Below, in pieces: positions 43,436-53,397 of a DNA stretch of 64,000 nucleotides. The stretch spans positions 1-64,000 of the forward strand of contig JADFNB010000011.1 in NCBI GenBank assembly GCA_022563595.1, given 5' to 3'. Under the pieces are notes generated by a model. The model ran no database searches, had not been told where the DNA came from, and worked only from the letters and a program-made list of their open reading frames with translations. The translations under genes were made by a program, and so were the position numbers. The DNA is from Gemmatimonadota bacterium. Its GTDB lineage: Bacteria > Gemmatimonadota > Gemmatimonadetes > Gemmatimonadales > GWC2-71-9. Within the stretch, counting starts at the first letter, position 1; each line of letters starts with the position of its first letter.

Positions 43436-44755
43436 GTGTCCTGGGAGTTCAGCGCCCCGTTCGACGCCGGCCATCGTGCCGCGCTGGGAACGGGAAAGGA
43501 TCTGGTGTTCGTCGCCCCACCAGCCGGGTGGTGCGTGGCTCCGCTGTTCGCGGCGCTCACGCCGTCCGAGCACCCGCGTCTCACGCTGGTCGTGCTGGTC
43601 CCGGAACTCACTGCGGGGCTCGACCTGGCCGTCGCCGCGCGCGCTGCGGCAGCGCTGCAACCGGTCCATGTTCTCACCGGCAGGACCCGCGCCGAGCGTC
43701 TGCTACGGGATGGCGCGATCCGCACCTTGATCGCGACACCGCCCGACGCGCTCGCGCTCTTGGAGCGCGCGTCGCTCAAGCTCGCCGAGGTTCCCCGGCT
43801 GGCGCTAGCTTGGCCGGCCGCGATGGACGCCGTGGGACAGACCGACATCTTGGACACGCTTCTCGCCGAGGCGCGCGGCGTCCAACGCCTCGTCATCACC
43901 GCGGATGAGACGGCCATCGCCGGTTTCATCGAGCGGCACGCTCATCGCGCTCCGATAGCTGTGGCATCCCGGCTGCCGGAGGCGCCGTCCGGGGCGCTCC
44001 GCTACGTCTGCGTGGGTCCACGCGACCGGCCATCGGTGGCGCGCGACCTGCTCGACCAGCTACATCCAGATTCGGCCTCCGTGTGGGATCCGTCACCCGA
44101 TCGCGAGCCCCGCTGGGCCGGTCTCCTGGCCGATCCCGGCGTCGACCTGGTCGGCGACGAGCCGCTGCCGCGCGTCCAGCTGGCGATCGCCGCGGATCTG
44201 CCGAGCGCGGAGGTGGTTGTCCGGCTCCGGGAACTCGCCGATGAGATCGTGGTCCTGCTGCGGTCGGGCCAGCTGCCTTATCTGCGGCGCCTTGCGGCGC
44301 CACTGCGCCCCATGCGTGTGACGGGAGAGAGCGACCGGGCGCGGGCGCGGTCGTTTCGTCTGCGCCAGAAGGTCCGCGAGCGCCTCGAGCTGGGCGGCCT
44401 CGACGCCGAGCTTCTGGCACTCGAGCCGCTCTTCGCCGAACATGACCCAGCCTTGGTGGCCGCCGCCGCCGCCGCGGCGACGGGGATACCAGACCGGGAC
44501 ACGCAGCCCGACATCCCGGCTTGGGTGCGGGTGCATGTGAATGTCGGACGCACCGATCGGCTCCGGCCGGCCGATCTGGTGGGGGCGCTCGTGAACGCGG
44601 TCGGCGTCGCAAAGGACCGGATCGGCAAGATCGAGATCCGCGATCGCTTCACGCTGGTGGAGATCCGGGCGGGCGACGCGGAACGCGTCGTGCGGGGCCT
44701 GACCGGCGTCACGATCAGAGGCCGCCGCACCGCCGCGCGGCTGGATCGGCGTTAG
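43436..44755 (+). CDS. Degenerate DEAD-box-like protein with C-terminal DbpA RNA-binding domain
   Basis: A 439-residue protein. The last 80 residues (WVRVHVNVGRTDRLRPADLV to the end) match the DbpA RNA-binding domain, an RRM-like fold that binds structured rRNA in DEAD-box helicases. The rest follows DEAD-box order but with all catalytic motifs lost: APPAGWC at the P-loop, LVVLVPELTAG for motif Ia, TLIATPPDALALLE for Ib, AWPA in place of DEAD, TADE in place of SAT, and no HRIGRTGR. It therefore probably binds RNA without unwinding it. GTG 43436 with GAGGG upstream is the start; a TTG 18 bases earlier is possible. Role likely in ribosome assembly. Confidence 0.85.
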   Translation: MSWEFSAPFDAGHRAALGTGKDLVFVAPPAGWCVAPLFAALTPSEHPRLTLVVLVPELTAGLDLAVAARAAAALQPVHVLTGRTRAERLLRDGAIRTLIATPPDALALLERASLKLAEVPRLALAWPAAMDAVGQTDILDTLLAEARGVQRLVITADETAIAGFIERHAHRAPIAVASRLPEAPSGALRYVCVGPRDRPSVARDLLDQLHPDSASVWDPSPDREPRWAGLLADPGVDLVGDEPLPRVQLAIAADLPSAEVVVRLRELADEIVVLLRSGQLPYLRRLAAPLRPMRVTGESDRARARSFRLRQKVRERLELGGLDAELLALEPLFAEHDPALVAAAAAAATGIPDRDTQPDIPAWVRVHVNVGRTDRLRPADLVGALVNAVGVAKDRIGKIEIRDRFTLVEIRAGDAERVVRGLTGVTIRGRRTAARLDRR

Positions 44756-45036
44756 GGATTCAGCGCGTCTTTGAACCCCTGGCCGGCCTTGAAGGTCGGC
44801 TGCAGCGAAGCCTTGATCTGGATCGGATTACCGCTCCTGGGGTCACGGCCGGTGCGCGCCGCGCGTTGCTTGGCCTGAAAGCTCCCGAAGCCGATTATCT
44901 GGATTTTCGCGCCACCGCGCAACGTACTCACTATGATCCCGTCCGTCCCGAAGAGCGCATCGACCGCGCGTGTCGCCTCGGTCTTTGGAAGATCTGCCCG
45001 GCGTGCCAGCTCGTCGACCAGTTCGGTTTTGTTCAC
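44752..45036 (-). CDS. hup: HU-family DNA-binding protein
   Basis: Histone-like protein of 94 residues: [20 protein letters not shown] opens the helical dimerisation half, and the beta-arm region [20 protein letters not shown] carries the DNA-contacting GRDPRSG pattern. It bends and compacts DNA as a dimer. Start is GTG 45036 with GGAGG upstream; the upstream open frame to 45129 is not HU-like. Its stop overlaps the DbpA-domain gene stop. Confidence 0.93.
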   Translation of the reverse strand: MNKTELVDELARRADLPKTEATRAVDALFGTDGIIVSTLRGGAKIQIIGFGSFQAKQRAARTGRDPRSGNPIQIKASLQPTFKAGQGFKDALNP

Positions 45037-45233
45037 CCGTTCCCTCCGCGAAAGAAGTCCCTGCGAACGCTGGTGACAGTCGTGCGAGCGTCGACGGCCC
45101 CGTGCGAACGCTTCGATACTCCTCCGCAATATCGCCCGCCGGCCCCCGACCGCAACCCAGCTTGTCGGCCGGGTCGCCCAGCGCTAGGTTGCCCCCCGGG
45201 TTTCATCCCGTACGAGGAAGGCCTTCGAGCGGC

Positions 45234-45845
45234 ATGATCTTTCGAACCAAGCCCGGCTGGATTGAGGTGATCGCCGGCGTGATGTTCAGCGGCAAGAGCG
45301 AAGAACTGATTCGCCGGCTGCGCCGCGCCGTCATCGCCAAGAAGCGCGTCCAGGTCTTCAAGTCCCATCTCGACGACCGGTACCTCGGCGTGCAGTCGGT
45401 GACGACTCACGACGGCATCAGCGTGGAAGCGATTCCCGTAGACTCCGCCGGCGAGATCATGCGCCGGCTGCACCCCGACTCCGAGGTCATCGCCATTGAC
45501 GAAGCACAGTTTCTGGACGAGGGGATCGTGGATGTTGCGACCGCTCTCGCCGCGCGCGGCGTTCGAGTCATCGTCGCCGGTACCGATACCGACTTCCGCG
45601 GCGAGCCGTTCGGCGCTATGGGCCAGCTCATGGCAGTGGCCGAGTTCGTCGATAAACTCCAGGCGATCTGCGTAATCTGTGGCGACCCCGCCTGCCGCAA
45701 CCAGCGACTCATCGAGGGGAGCCCGGCGGTATACGACTCGCCGACCATCTTGGTCGGTGGGAGCGAGAGCTACGAGGCGCGATGCCGACACTGTCATGAG
45801 GTCCCAGGCGTTCATCCGGACCAGACGTCGCTGCTCGACGATTAG
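45234..45845 (+). CDS. tdk: Thymidine kinase
   Basis: Type II thymidine kinase of 203 residues phosphorylating thymidine to dTMP. P-loop [23 protein letters not shown] (Walker B), the lasso region [14 protein letters not shown] and a zinc site with CVICGDPAC plus CRHC are present. Pairs functionally with the thymidine phosphorylase at 17.5 kb. ATG 45234 is the family-like start; its ribosome binding site is weak. Divergent from hup, 24 bases before coaE. Confidence 0.94.
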   Translation: MIFRTKPGWIEVIAGVMFSGKSEELIRRLRRAVIAKKRVQVFKSHLDDRYLGVQSVTTHDGISVEAIPVDSAGEIMRRLHPDSEVIAIDEAQFLDEGIVDVATALAARGVRVIVAGTDTDFRGEPFGAMGQLMAVAEFVDKLQAICVICGDPACRNQRLIEGSPAVYDSPTILVGGSESYEARCRHCHEVPGVHPDQTSLLDD

Positions 45846-45869
45846 GCGGCGGACGGGATCGACCGTGCC

Positions 45870-46481
45870 GTGCTGAACGTCGCGGTCACCGGCAACGTCG
45901 CGGCCGGCAAGTCCACGGTCGTCCGCTGGTTTCGTGAGTGGGGAGCGACCATAATCGACTCGGATGCCCTCGTCCGCGAAGCACAGCGCCCGGGTACCGA
46001 AACGCTCTCGGCAATCCGCCAACGGTTCGGAGACGATGTCATCCGGCCGGACGGGACGCTCGACCGAGCCGCGCTGCGCGGCCGCGTGATGGCTGACGAC
46101 GCCGGGCTCCAAGCACTGAACGCGATCGTGCACCCGGTGGTCCGGCAACGACGGGAGGAACTGGCCGCCGATGCGGCCGCACGCGGCGACCGCGTTCTGG
46201 TGAACGACATTCCCCTCCTGTTCGAGGTCCTCGACCCCGGCGCCTTCGACGTGACCATTCTCGTCGACGCGCCCGTCGCCGTGCGGCGCAAACGCCTGAT
46301 GGACGACCGTGGGCTCACACATGAAGACGCCGACCGACTCATCGCCGCGCAGGCGCCGGCCGACCAAAAGCGCTCGCGTAGCGACTTCGTGATCGACAAT
46401 GACGGCTCGCTCGACGAGCTACGGACACACGCCCGGCAGGTGTGGCAGAGCCTGCTTGACTTGTCCAGCGACGCGGCATAA
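45870..46481 (+). CDS. coaE: Dephospho-CoA kinase
   Basis: Last enzyme of CoA synthesis, phosphorylating dephospho-CoA at the 3' hydroxyl. The 203-residue protein has P-loop GNVAAGKST, DSDALVRE, the CoA-binding VNDIPLLFE and RLMDDRGLT. GTG start 24 bases downstream of tdk, so the two are probably cotranscribed. The usual P-loop glycine-isoleucine opening is here G-N-V-A-A, a mild variant. Confidence 0.93.
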   Translation: MLNVAVTGNVAAGKSTVVRWFREWGATIIDSDALVREAQRPGTETLSAIRQRFGDDVIRPDGTLDRAALRGRVMADDAGLQALNAIVHPVVRQRREELAADAAARGDRVLVNDIPLLFEVLDPGAFDVTILVDAPVAVRRKRLMDDRGLTHEDADRLIAAQAPADQKRSRSDFVIDNDGSLDELRTHARQVWQSLLDLSSDAA

Positions 46482-46522
46482 GCTTCCGCACTCCCGAGCA
46501 CTACTCGTACCAGGGATCGCGC

Positions 46523-46909
46523 ATGTCGAACATCCCGGCCGACCTCCGTTATACCGAAGAGCACGAATACATCAGGAGCGAGGCCGGCGGCGTCGTCATC
46601 ATCGGTATCACCGACTATGCGCAGGGGGAGCTGGGCGACATCGTCTACGTCGATCTCCCGGACGTCGGAACGTCTTTAGCCCGCATGGATGTGTTCGGCA
46701 CGATCGAGGCGGTCAAGGCCGTATCCGAACTGTTCTCCCCGTTGGCGGGCGAGGTCATCGAGATCAACGATGCGCTCGATAAAGATCCCAGCCTCGTGAA
46801 CAAGGACCCGTATGACGACGGCTGGATGATCAAGATGCAGATCCGCAGCGAGGGCGAGCTGAACGAGTTGTTACCCGCCTCCGACTACGCACAGCACATC
46901 GGCGAGTAG
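46523..46909 (+). CDS. gcvH: Glycine cleavage system H protein
   Basis: Lipoyl carrier of the glycine cleavage system, 128 residues. YTEEHEYI opens the domain and the lipoylated lysine is in [12 protein letters not shown] (about residue 63); the C-terminal WMIKM pattern is typical. It shuttles the aminomethyl group from GcvP to the T-protein, which is not encoded nearby. First gene of a same-strand run gcvH-gcvP-lplA-dppBCDF. Confidence 0.95.
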   Translation: MSNIPADLRYTEEHEYIRSEAGGVVIIGITDYAQGELGDIVYVDLPDVGTSLARMDVFGTIEAVKAVSELFSPLAGEVIEINDALDKDPSLVNKDPYDDGWMIKMQIRSEGELNELLPASDYAQHIGE

Positions 46910-46989
46910 CGCTCCCGGAGACCCGGACCGAGCTGAGCGATCGTACTACGCCCTGGGAGCCCCCGGGGCGTTCGTGCTTGAGAGGACCC

Positions 46990-49869
46990 ATGTCGCACTT
47001 GAGTTCGCGCGAAGCTGGAGAGCGCTTCGCTTCTAGACATATCGGACCGCGACCCGACGACATGGCCGCGATGGCGCGCACGATCGGCTACGACTCCGTC
47101 GACGACCTCATCGACGCCATCGTACCCGAGTGCATCCGCCTCGACGCGCCGCTCGATCTGCCCCCGGCGGAGACCGAATCGAGCGTGCTGGAACGACTCC
47201 GCGCCTTTGCCGCAAAGAACCAGATCTTCCGGTCGTGTATAGGGATGGGGTACAGCGATTGCGTCACCCCTCCCGTACTGCTGCGGAACGTGCTGGAGAA
47301 CCCGGGATGGTACACGGCGTACACGCCGTATCAGCCCGAGATCGCACAGGGACGGCTCGAGGCGCTGCTCACCTTCCAAACCATGGTCGGCGACCTGACC
47401 GGGCTTCCTATCGCCAACGCGTCGTTGTTGGACGAGGCGACGGCGGCGGCGGAGGCGATGGCCTTGGCGATGCAGATCACCAGGCACAAGCACGGTGGCG
47501 TGTTCCTGGTCGATCAGGAGTGCCATCCACAGACGATCGCCGTCGTGGAGACGCGCGCCGCCGCACGCGGGATCGAGGTCCGCGTCGGCGAGCCGGCGGC
47601 GTTCGCGTTCGACCCCGACGTCTTCGGCGCGCTGGTGCAGTATCCCTCGACCTACGGAGCTGTCCCGGATTTCCGCGCTGTGTGCGAGCGCGCGCACCGG
47701 GCGGGCGCGCTGGTCGCGGCCGCCACCGACCTGTTGGCCCTAACGATGCTGACGCCTCCCGGCGAGTGGGGCGCCGACATCGCCGTGGGCAACTCGCAGC
47801 GCTTCGGCGTACCCCTGGGGTACGGCGGACCTCATGCGGCGTTTCTCGCGACGCGCGAGGATTTCAAACGGCTGATCCCGGGCCGCATCATCGGCGTATC
47901 GCAGGACGTGGACGGACGCGTGGCGCTCCGCATGGCGTTGCAAACCCGCGAGCAGCACATCCGACGCGACAAGGCGACCAGCAACATCTGCACCGCACAG
48001 GTTCTGCTCGCCGTACTGTCCGGCTTGTACGCGGTCTACCACGGCCCGGAAGGTCTGCGCCGCATCGCGCAGCGCGTGCACCGACATACCGGCGAACTGG
48101 TCGATGCGCTCAGGCGCCTCGGCTACGCACCGGTACATGAGACCTACTTCGACACCATCCTCGTCGAGGCGGACGAGGGACGTATCAGCGCGGCGTTCGC
48201 CGCCGCCCGCGACCGCCACATCAATCTCCGACCTGTCTCCGCGACGCGCCTGGGTATCGCGCTCGACGAGACGACGAGTTCCGCCGACCTCGCAGATCTC
48301 ATCGCCGCATTCGCCCACGACCGACCAATCGACTTCGCACCGGCCGATCTCGCGGCCTCGCCGGACGCCATCCCCGAAGCGCTGCGCCGCACTAGCAGAT
48401 TCCTCGACCATCCCGTCTTCCACCGTTACCGGTCGGAGACCGAGATGCTCCGCTATCTGAAACGGCTCGAGGACCGAGACCTTTCGCTCACCTCGGCGAT
48501 GATCCCGCTCGGCTCGTGCACGATGAAACTGAATGCGACGACCGAGATGGAGCCGATCAGCTGGCCGGAGTTCGCCAAGTTGCACCCGTTCGCGCCACGC
48601 GAGCAGGCCCGGGGGTACACCGAACTGATGGAATCGCTGGAGCGGTGGCTCGCCGAGATGACGGGGTTCCATGCGATCTCGCTCCAGCCCAACGCCGGCG
48701 CGCAGGGCGAGTTCACCGGCCTGCTGGTGATCCGGGCGTACCACACGGATCGGGGGGAAGGACATCGCGACGTGTGCCTCATCCCGCAATCGGCCCACGG
48801 GACCAACCCGGCCAGCGCAGTGATGGCGGGCATGCGGGTCGTCGTCATCAAGACCGACGAGCGCGGCAACATCGATCTGGATGACCTGGCGGCCAAGGCT
48901 AGCCGGCACGAGGACGAGCTGGCGGCGCTCATGGTGACGTATCCGTCGACTCACGGTGTATTCGAGGAGAAGATCCGCGATATATGCGACCGCATCCACC
49001 AGCACGGCGGGCAAGTGTATTTGGACGGCGCCAACCTGAACGCCCAGCTGGGACTGTGCCGGCCGGGCGACTACGGCGCCGACATCTGCCATCTCAACCT
49101 CCACAAGACGTTCAGCATTCCGCACGGCGGGGGCGGGCCCGGGATGGGTCCCATAGGGGTGGCTGAACACCTGGCGCCCTATCTGCCGGATCACCCCGTC
49201 GTCCCCCTGGGACGCGAGAAACCGTGTGGCACCGTGTCGGCGGCCCCGTGGGGCAGCCCCTCGATCCTCCCGATTTCGTGGGCCTACATAGCCATGATGG
49301 GCCCGGACGGTCTCACCGAGGCCACGAAGGTGGCGATCCTCAATGCCAATTACATAATGAAGCGGCTCGAGGACGTATTCCCGCTGCTCTATAGCGGCCA
49401 GCGCGGACTCGTGGGGCACGAGGGAATCCTCGATACGCGGATCTTCAAGAAGACAACCGGGATCGACGTGGAGGACATCTCCAAGCGGCTGATGGATTAC
49501 GGGTTCCATCCACCCACGGTCTCGTTCCCGGTTGTCGGAACGCTGATGGTCGAGCCGACGGAGAGCGAGTCGAAGCGGGAACTCGACCGGTTCTGCGATG
49601 CGATGATCGGGATCCGCGATGAGATCCTCGAGGTCGAGCGGGGTGAGGCGGACCGCGAGAACAACCTGCTCACGCGCGCGCCGCACACGCTCGAGCAGCT
49701 CACGTCGGACGATTGGGACCGGCCGTACGGCCGGCAGCGCGCGGCGTTCCCGTCACCGGCGACGCGGCAACACAAGGTGTGGCCCTCGGTCGGCCGCATC
49801 GACGCCGCGTACGGCGATCGTCACCTCGTGTGCGCCTGCCCACCCATCGAGGAGTACTCAGAATCCTGA
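46990..49869 (+). CDS. gcvP: Glycine dehydrogenase (decarboxylating), P protein
   Basis: PLP enzyme that decarboxylates glycine and loads the aminomethyl group on GcvH. Full-length single-chain type, 959 residues: an alpha-like half starting RHIGPR and a beta-like half from about residue 480, where the PLP lysine is in [25 protein letters not shown] upstream of ATG 46990 fixes the start over a TTG at 46978. The stop TGA overlaps the apparent CTG start of lplA. Confidence 0.95.
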   Translation: MSHLSSREAGERFASRHIGPRPDDMAAMARTIGYDSVDDLIDAIVPECIRLDAPLDLPPAETESSVLERLRAFAAKNQIFRSCIGMGYSDCVTPPVLLRNVLENPGWYTAYTPYQPEIAQGRLEALLTFQTMVGDLTGLPIANASLLDEATAAAEAMALAMQITRHKHGGVFLVDQECHPQTIAVVETRAAARGIEVRVGEPAAFAFDPDVFGALVQYPSTYGAVPDFRAVCERAHRAGALVAAATDLLALTMLTPPGEWGADIAVGNSQRFGVPLGYGGPHAAFLATREDFKRLIPGRIIGVSQDVDGRVALRMALQTREQHIRRDKATSNICTAQVLLAVLSGLYAVYHGPEGLRRIAQRVHRHTGELVDALRRLGYAPVHETYFDTILVEADEGRISAAFAAARDRHINLRPVSATRLGIALDETTSSADLADLIAAFAHDRPIDFAPADLAASPDAIPEALRRTSRFLDHPVFHRYRSETEMLRYLKRLEDRDLSLTSAMIPLGSCTMKLNATTEMEPISWPEFAKLHPFAPREQARGYTELMESLERWLAEMTGFHAISLQPNAGAQGEFTGLLVIRAYHTDRGEGHRDVCLIPQSAHGTNPASAVMAGMRVVVIKTDERGNIDLDDLAAKASRHEDELAALMVTYPSTHGVFEEKIRDICDRIHQHGGQVYLDGANLNAQLGLCRPGDYGADICHLNLHKTFSIPHGGGGPGMGPIGVAEHLAPYLPDHPVVPLGREKPCGTVSAAPWGSPSILPISWAYIAMMGPDGLTEATKVAILNANYIMKRLEDVFPLLYSGQRGLVGHEGILDTRIFKKTTGIDVEDISKRLMDYGFHPPTVSFPVVGTLMVEPTESESKRELDRFCDAMIGIRDEILEVERGEADRENNLLTRAPHTLEQLTSDDWDRPYGRQRAAFPSPATRQHKVWPSVGRIDAAYGDRHLVCACPPIEEYSES

Positions 49870-50633
49870 CGACGGCACAGCTGACGACTTGGTCGCTGAT
49901 CGTCGACCCGGACGGACGGCCCGGGAGGGAGAACATGCGGATCGATACCGCCCTCCTGCGGGCCGCGCAGGAGGGCGGTGCGTTCTTGCGGCTCTATCGG
50001 TGGAATCCACCTTGCCTTTCGTTCGGCCGGAACGAGCCTGCGGCCACGCGCTACGACCGCGCCCGAATCGAGGCACTCGGGCTCGATGTTGTGCGGCGCC
50101 CCACCGGAGGACGCGCCGTGTGGCACGACACGGAGGTCACGTACGCCGTCGCCGCCCCCGTCGCCCTGTTCGGGTCGTTGCGGGTGACCTATCACTCCAT
50201 CCATGCCACGATCGTCGCTGCATTGCGCCGGCTGGGCGTCCCGGCGACGCTCGCCGACGGCCGGGAACCAGTCCCGCACACCGGGGCGGGCGCCTGCTTC
50301 GCCTCGCCGGCAGGAGGAGAGGTTACGGTGGACGGCCGGAAGCTGGTCGGGAGCGCCCAGACGCGCGAAGGTGAAGCGTTCCTCCAGCACGGCTCGATTC
50401 TGCTGGCGGACGCGCAGGGTCTCGTAGCCGATCTCACGGTGGGATCGGCCCGCGCTCCGGCGGCCGTGTCGCTGGCAGAGGTCCTCGGACGCGCCGTCAC
50501 CTTCGCCGAGACGAGCGCAGCCATCGCGGATGCGGCGCGCGCCTCCTGGAGGGGCGTTTGGGAGGAAGGCGACATGCCCACCGTACCGGCCGATGATCGC
50601 TTCGCCGATCCGGCCTGGACGTGGAGGCGCTAG
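49866..50633 (+). CDS. lplA: Lipoate-protein ligase A family protein
   Basis: Lipoyl/octanoyl transfer or ligase enzyme of about 255 residues. [13 protein letters not shown] is the lipoyl-AMP binding signature and [10 protein letters not shown] is the conserved opening helix. The family fold needs the strand before it ([14 protein letters not shown]), which lies upstream of the first ATG (49935). That points to CTG 49866 within the gcvP stop (CTGA) as start, although the ATG at 49935 has an excellent GGAGG site. Likely charges GcvH next door. Whether it uses free lipoate or octanoyl-ACP is open. Confidence 0.88.
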   Translation: MTTAQLTTWSLIVDPDGRPGRENMRIDTALLRAAQEGGAFLRLYRWNPPCLSFGRNEPAATRYDRARIEALGLDVVRRPTGGRAVWHDTEVTYAVAAPVALFGSLRVTYHSIHATIVAALRRLGVPATLADGREPVPHTGAGACFASPAGGEVTVDGRKLVGSAQTREGEAFLQHGSILLADAQGLVADLTVGSARAPAAVSLAEVLGRAVTFAETSAAIADAARASWRGVWEEGDMPTVPADDRFADPAWTWRR

Positions 50634-50636
50634 CCC

Positions 50637-51611
50637 ATGGTGCGCTATGTCATGGGCCGGCTCGCACAGGGGGTGGTGGTGGTGTTCGTCGTCGTCACCC
50701 TCACCTTCATCCTGATCCACGCGGCGCCGGGCGACCCGCTCACGTCGCTCGCCAACGAGCCGAACGTCCGCCCCGAAGTGGTCGAGCAGATGCGGCGCAA
50801 CCTCGGGCTCGACCGGCCGCTCCACGTGCAATACGTGCGCTACCTCGGCAGGATGCTACGCGGCGACCTCGGCGTGTCGCTGACGCAGCACCGATCTGTG
50901 GCCGCCGCCATACGCGACGCGATTCCCAACACGATTCTGCTCGCCCTGGCCGCGCTCCTGATCGATTTCGGGATCGGGGTATCTGCCGGCGCGTTCCAGG
51001 GCGCGCACCCACGGTCGCGGCGCGACCGTACCCTCACCGCCGTGACCATCACCTTGTATTCCATACCGGTCTTCTGGCTCGGCATGGTTCTGTTGTTCCT
51101 GTTCGGCGAACAGCTGTACTGGTTTCCGGTCGCGGGCGTCACCGATCCGGTCACCTACCCGTTCCGTTCGGGACTCGGCAAGGTGGCCGACCGGCTGCAC
51201 CACCTGGTGCTGCCCGCCCTCACGCTCGGCCTTGCCGGAGCGGGCTACACCGCGCGCCAGCAACGAGCGGCGATGATCGAGGCCATCGGACAGGACTTCG
51301 TCCGCACCGCCCGTGCCAAAGGACTGCGTGAACGGCTGGTCGTGGGACGTCACGCGCTGCGCAACGCGCTGCTTCCCACCATCGCGCTGGCCGGGCTGGC
51401 CTTCCCGGCGCTGTTGTCAGGCACTGTATTGGTGGAAACCGTCTTCTCGTGGCCGGGGCTGGGCCGGCTGGCCGCCGACGCCATCGGTCGCCGCGACTAT
51501 CCGATAGTCACGGGCGCGGCGCTGGTTGCGGCCGTCCTGGTCGTGCTGGGCAACCTGGCGGCCGATGTCGCCACCAGGATCGCCGATCCCCGAACCAAGC
51601 CCGCGTCATGA
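50637..51611 (+). CDS. dppB: Peptide/nickel ABC transporter permease (DppB type)
   Basis: Inner-membrane permease of 324 residues with six predicted helices. It starts with the N-terminal helix typical of DppB (GVVVVFVVVTLTFILIHAAPGDP) and carries the EAA-like cytoplasmic loop (EAIGQDFVRTARAKGLRERLV). It pairs with DppC. It begins 3 bases after lplA and overlaps dppC as ATGA. Confidence 0.93.
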   Translation: MVRYVMGRLAQGVVVVFVVVTLTFILIHAAPGDPLTSLANEPNVRPEVVEQMRRNLGLDRPLHVQYVRYLGRMLRGDLGVSLTQHRSVAAAIRDAIPNTILLALAALLIDFGIGVSAGAFQGAHPRSRRDRTLTAVTITLYSIPVFWLGMVLLFLFGEQLYWFPVAGVTDPVTYPFRSGLGKVADRLHHLVLPALTLGLAGAGYTARQQRAAMIEAIGQDFVRTARAKGLRERLVVGRHALRNALLPTIALAGLAFPALLSGTVLVETVFSWPGLGRLAADAIGRRDYPIVTGAALVAAVLVVLGNLAADVATRIADPRTKPAS

Positions 51612-52414
51612 GCCGCCTGCGACTCGGTATCACGCTCGTCTCGCTGCTCGCGATCGTCGCGATCATCGCCCCGCTGATCGCCCCGTACGATCCCACCGTA
51701 CAATTGGATCTCGCTACGCTGCGGAACGCCGCCCCATCGTTCGCGCACCCGCTCGGGACCGATCTCTACAGCCGCGACCTGCTGAGCAGGCTGCTCTACG
51801 GTGCGCGAATCTCGCTGCTGATCGGCCTCCTCGCGGTCGCTATTTCGGTCTCCGTCGGGACCTCCGTCGGGCTGGTGGCCGGTTTCAGCGGGGGCGTAAT
51901 AGACATCGTCCTCATGCGGATCGTGGACGCGGGCCTCGCCATCCCGAAGATCTTCATCCTGCTGGTGGTGTTGGCGCTCTGGGAGGACGTGACGGTTGCG
52001 GTGTTGATCGGCATCCTGGGATTCACCGGCTGGTTCGGCGTGAGCCGTATCGCCCGGGCCGAGGTGCTGAGCGCTCGGGAGAGGGAATACGTGGCGGCGG
52101 CCCGCGCCCTCGGCGCCGGACCCATTCGCCTGATCGCTCGGCACATCTTGCCGAACATCGCCGCACCGATCATCGTGGCGGCAACACTCGGCGTCGGCCA
52201 GGTTATCCTCGTGGAAGCGGGGCTCTCGTACCTCGGGGTTGGCGTGCCCCCGCCGCAACCGTCGTGGGGGAACATCATCAGGGATGGGCAGGATCTCATC
52301 CGCACGGCGCCCTGGATCTCGACGACGGCCGGTCTGGCGATCGTCTTGACGGTCGTGGCTTTCAGCATCCTGGGTGACGGGGTCCGCGAACTCCTCGACC
52401 CGAGGGAGAGATGA
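51608..52414 (+). CDS. dppC: Peptide ABC transporter permease (DppC type)
   Basis: Second permease, 268 residues. DppC features: the APYDPTVQ segment after helix 1, HPLGTDLYSRDLLSRLLYG, and the EAA loop REYVAAARALGAGPIRLIARHILPN. Five further helices follow. Starts in the dppB stop and ends overlapping dppD (ATGA on both sides), so stoichiometric synthesis is likely. Confidence 0.94.
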   Translation: MSRLRLGITLVSLLAIVAIIAPLIAPYDPTVQLDLATLRNAAPSFAHPLGTDLYSRDLLSRLLYGARISLLIGLLAVAISVSVGTSVGLVAGFSGGVIDIVLMRIVDAGLAIPKIFILLVVLALWEDVTVAVLIGILGFTGWFGVSRIARAEVLSAREREYVAAARALGAGPIRLIARHILPNIAAPIIVAATLGVGQVILVEAGLSYLGVGVPPPQPSWGNIIRDGQDLIRTAPWISTTAGLAIVLTVVAFSILGDGVRELLDPRER

Positions 52415-53397
52415 CGATGCTCCTCGCCGTGAGGGACCTCACGACGACCTTCGAGACCGCCGACGGGGTAGCGCGGGCCGTCGATGGGGTGTCGTTCGAT
52501 CTCGCGGAGGGTGAGACACTGGCGCTGGTAGGTGAATCCGGGTCGGGCAAAACGGTCACCGCTCTATCGATCCTGCGCCTAATTCCGGAACCGGCCGGCC
52601 GGATCGCGCCGGGGAGCCGCATTGAGTTCGCCGGGCGCGACCTCCTCTCGCTGAGCCCGCGCGAACTGCGCGAGGTCCGCGGAGCGGAGATCGCGATGAT
52701 CTTCCAGGAACCGATGACCAGTCTCAATCCGGTCCTGACCGTCGGCACGCAGATCGCGGAGACGGTGCTCGCCCACGAGGCCGCCTCCAAGCGGGAAGCG
52801 CGCGAGCGCGCGCTGGACATGCTCCGCCTCGTGGGCATTGCCGATGCCGAATCGCGCCTGAAGTCCTACCCGCACGAGCTGAGCGGCGGCATGCGGCAGC
52901 GGGTCATGATCGCCATTGCGCTGGTCTGTCGCCCGCGCATCCTGATCGCGGACGAGCCGACGACCGCGCTCGACGTGACAATCCAGGCACAGATCCTGGA
53001 TCTGCTCACCGACCTGAAGCGCCGCCTCGGCATGGCGATGATCCTCATCACCCACAACCTGGGTATCGCCGCAGGGATCGCCGACCGGGTCGCCGTCATG
53101 TACGGCGGACGCATCGTGGAAGTCGCACCCACCGTCGACCTGTACCGGGAGCCCGCACACCCGTATACCGACGGGCTGCTCCGCGCGGCGCCTCGCCTCG
53201 ACGGGCCGGATCGCCCCACGCCGTCCATCCCGGGCAGCGTGCCTCCGGCCACCGACTGGCCTTCCGGGTGCCGTTTCCACCCCAGATGCCAGTACGCCTG
53301 GGAGCGGTGTCAGTCCGAGCCCCCCCTGCTCGAGGCCGGGCCGGCACGGACCGCGCGCTGCTGGCTGGTCGACGAGCCGGCCCGGCGGAAGCCATGA
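52411..53397 (+). CDS. dppD: Peptide ABC transporter ATPase (DppD type)
   Basis: ATPase of 328 residues with Walker A GESGSGKTVT, Q-loop FQEPMTSLNP, signature LSGGMRQRVMIA and Walker B ILIADEPTTALD. The C-terminal oligopeptide-family extension includes HPYTDGLLRAAPR and the cysteine cluster CRFHPRCQYAWERC, seen in FeS-binding Dpp/Opp ATPases. Couples ATP hydrolysis to peptide import with DppF. Confidence 0.95.
   Translation: MTMLLAVRDLTTTFETADGVARAVDGVSFDLAEGETLALVGESGSGKTVTALSILRLIPEPAGRIAPGSRIEFAGRDLLSLSPRELREVRGAEIAMIFQEPMTSLNPVLTVGTQIAETVLAHEAASKREARERALDMLRLVGIADAESRLKSYPHELSGGMRQRVMIAIALVCRPRILIADEPTTALDVTIQAQILDLLTDLKRRLGMAMILITHNLGIAAGIADRVAVMYGGRIVEVAPTVDLYREPAHPYTDGLLRAAPRLDGPDRPTPSIPGSVPPATDWPSGCRFHPRCQYAWERCQSEPPLLEAGPARTARCWLVDEPARRKP

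Noticed and set aside
45033-46367. A 444-codon minus-strand frame across tdk and coaE
   Set aside because: Both opposite genes have all family motifs; composition is that of an antisense frame.
46482-46989. Glycine riboswitch upstream of gcvH or gcvP
   Set aside because: Gaps are 41 and 80 bases, too short for a tandem glycine aptamer, and no conserved core was seen.
47740-49686. A 648-codon minus-strand frame opposite gcvP
   Set aside because: Antisense shadow of a fully conserved gcvP; no ribosome binding site or domain.
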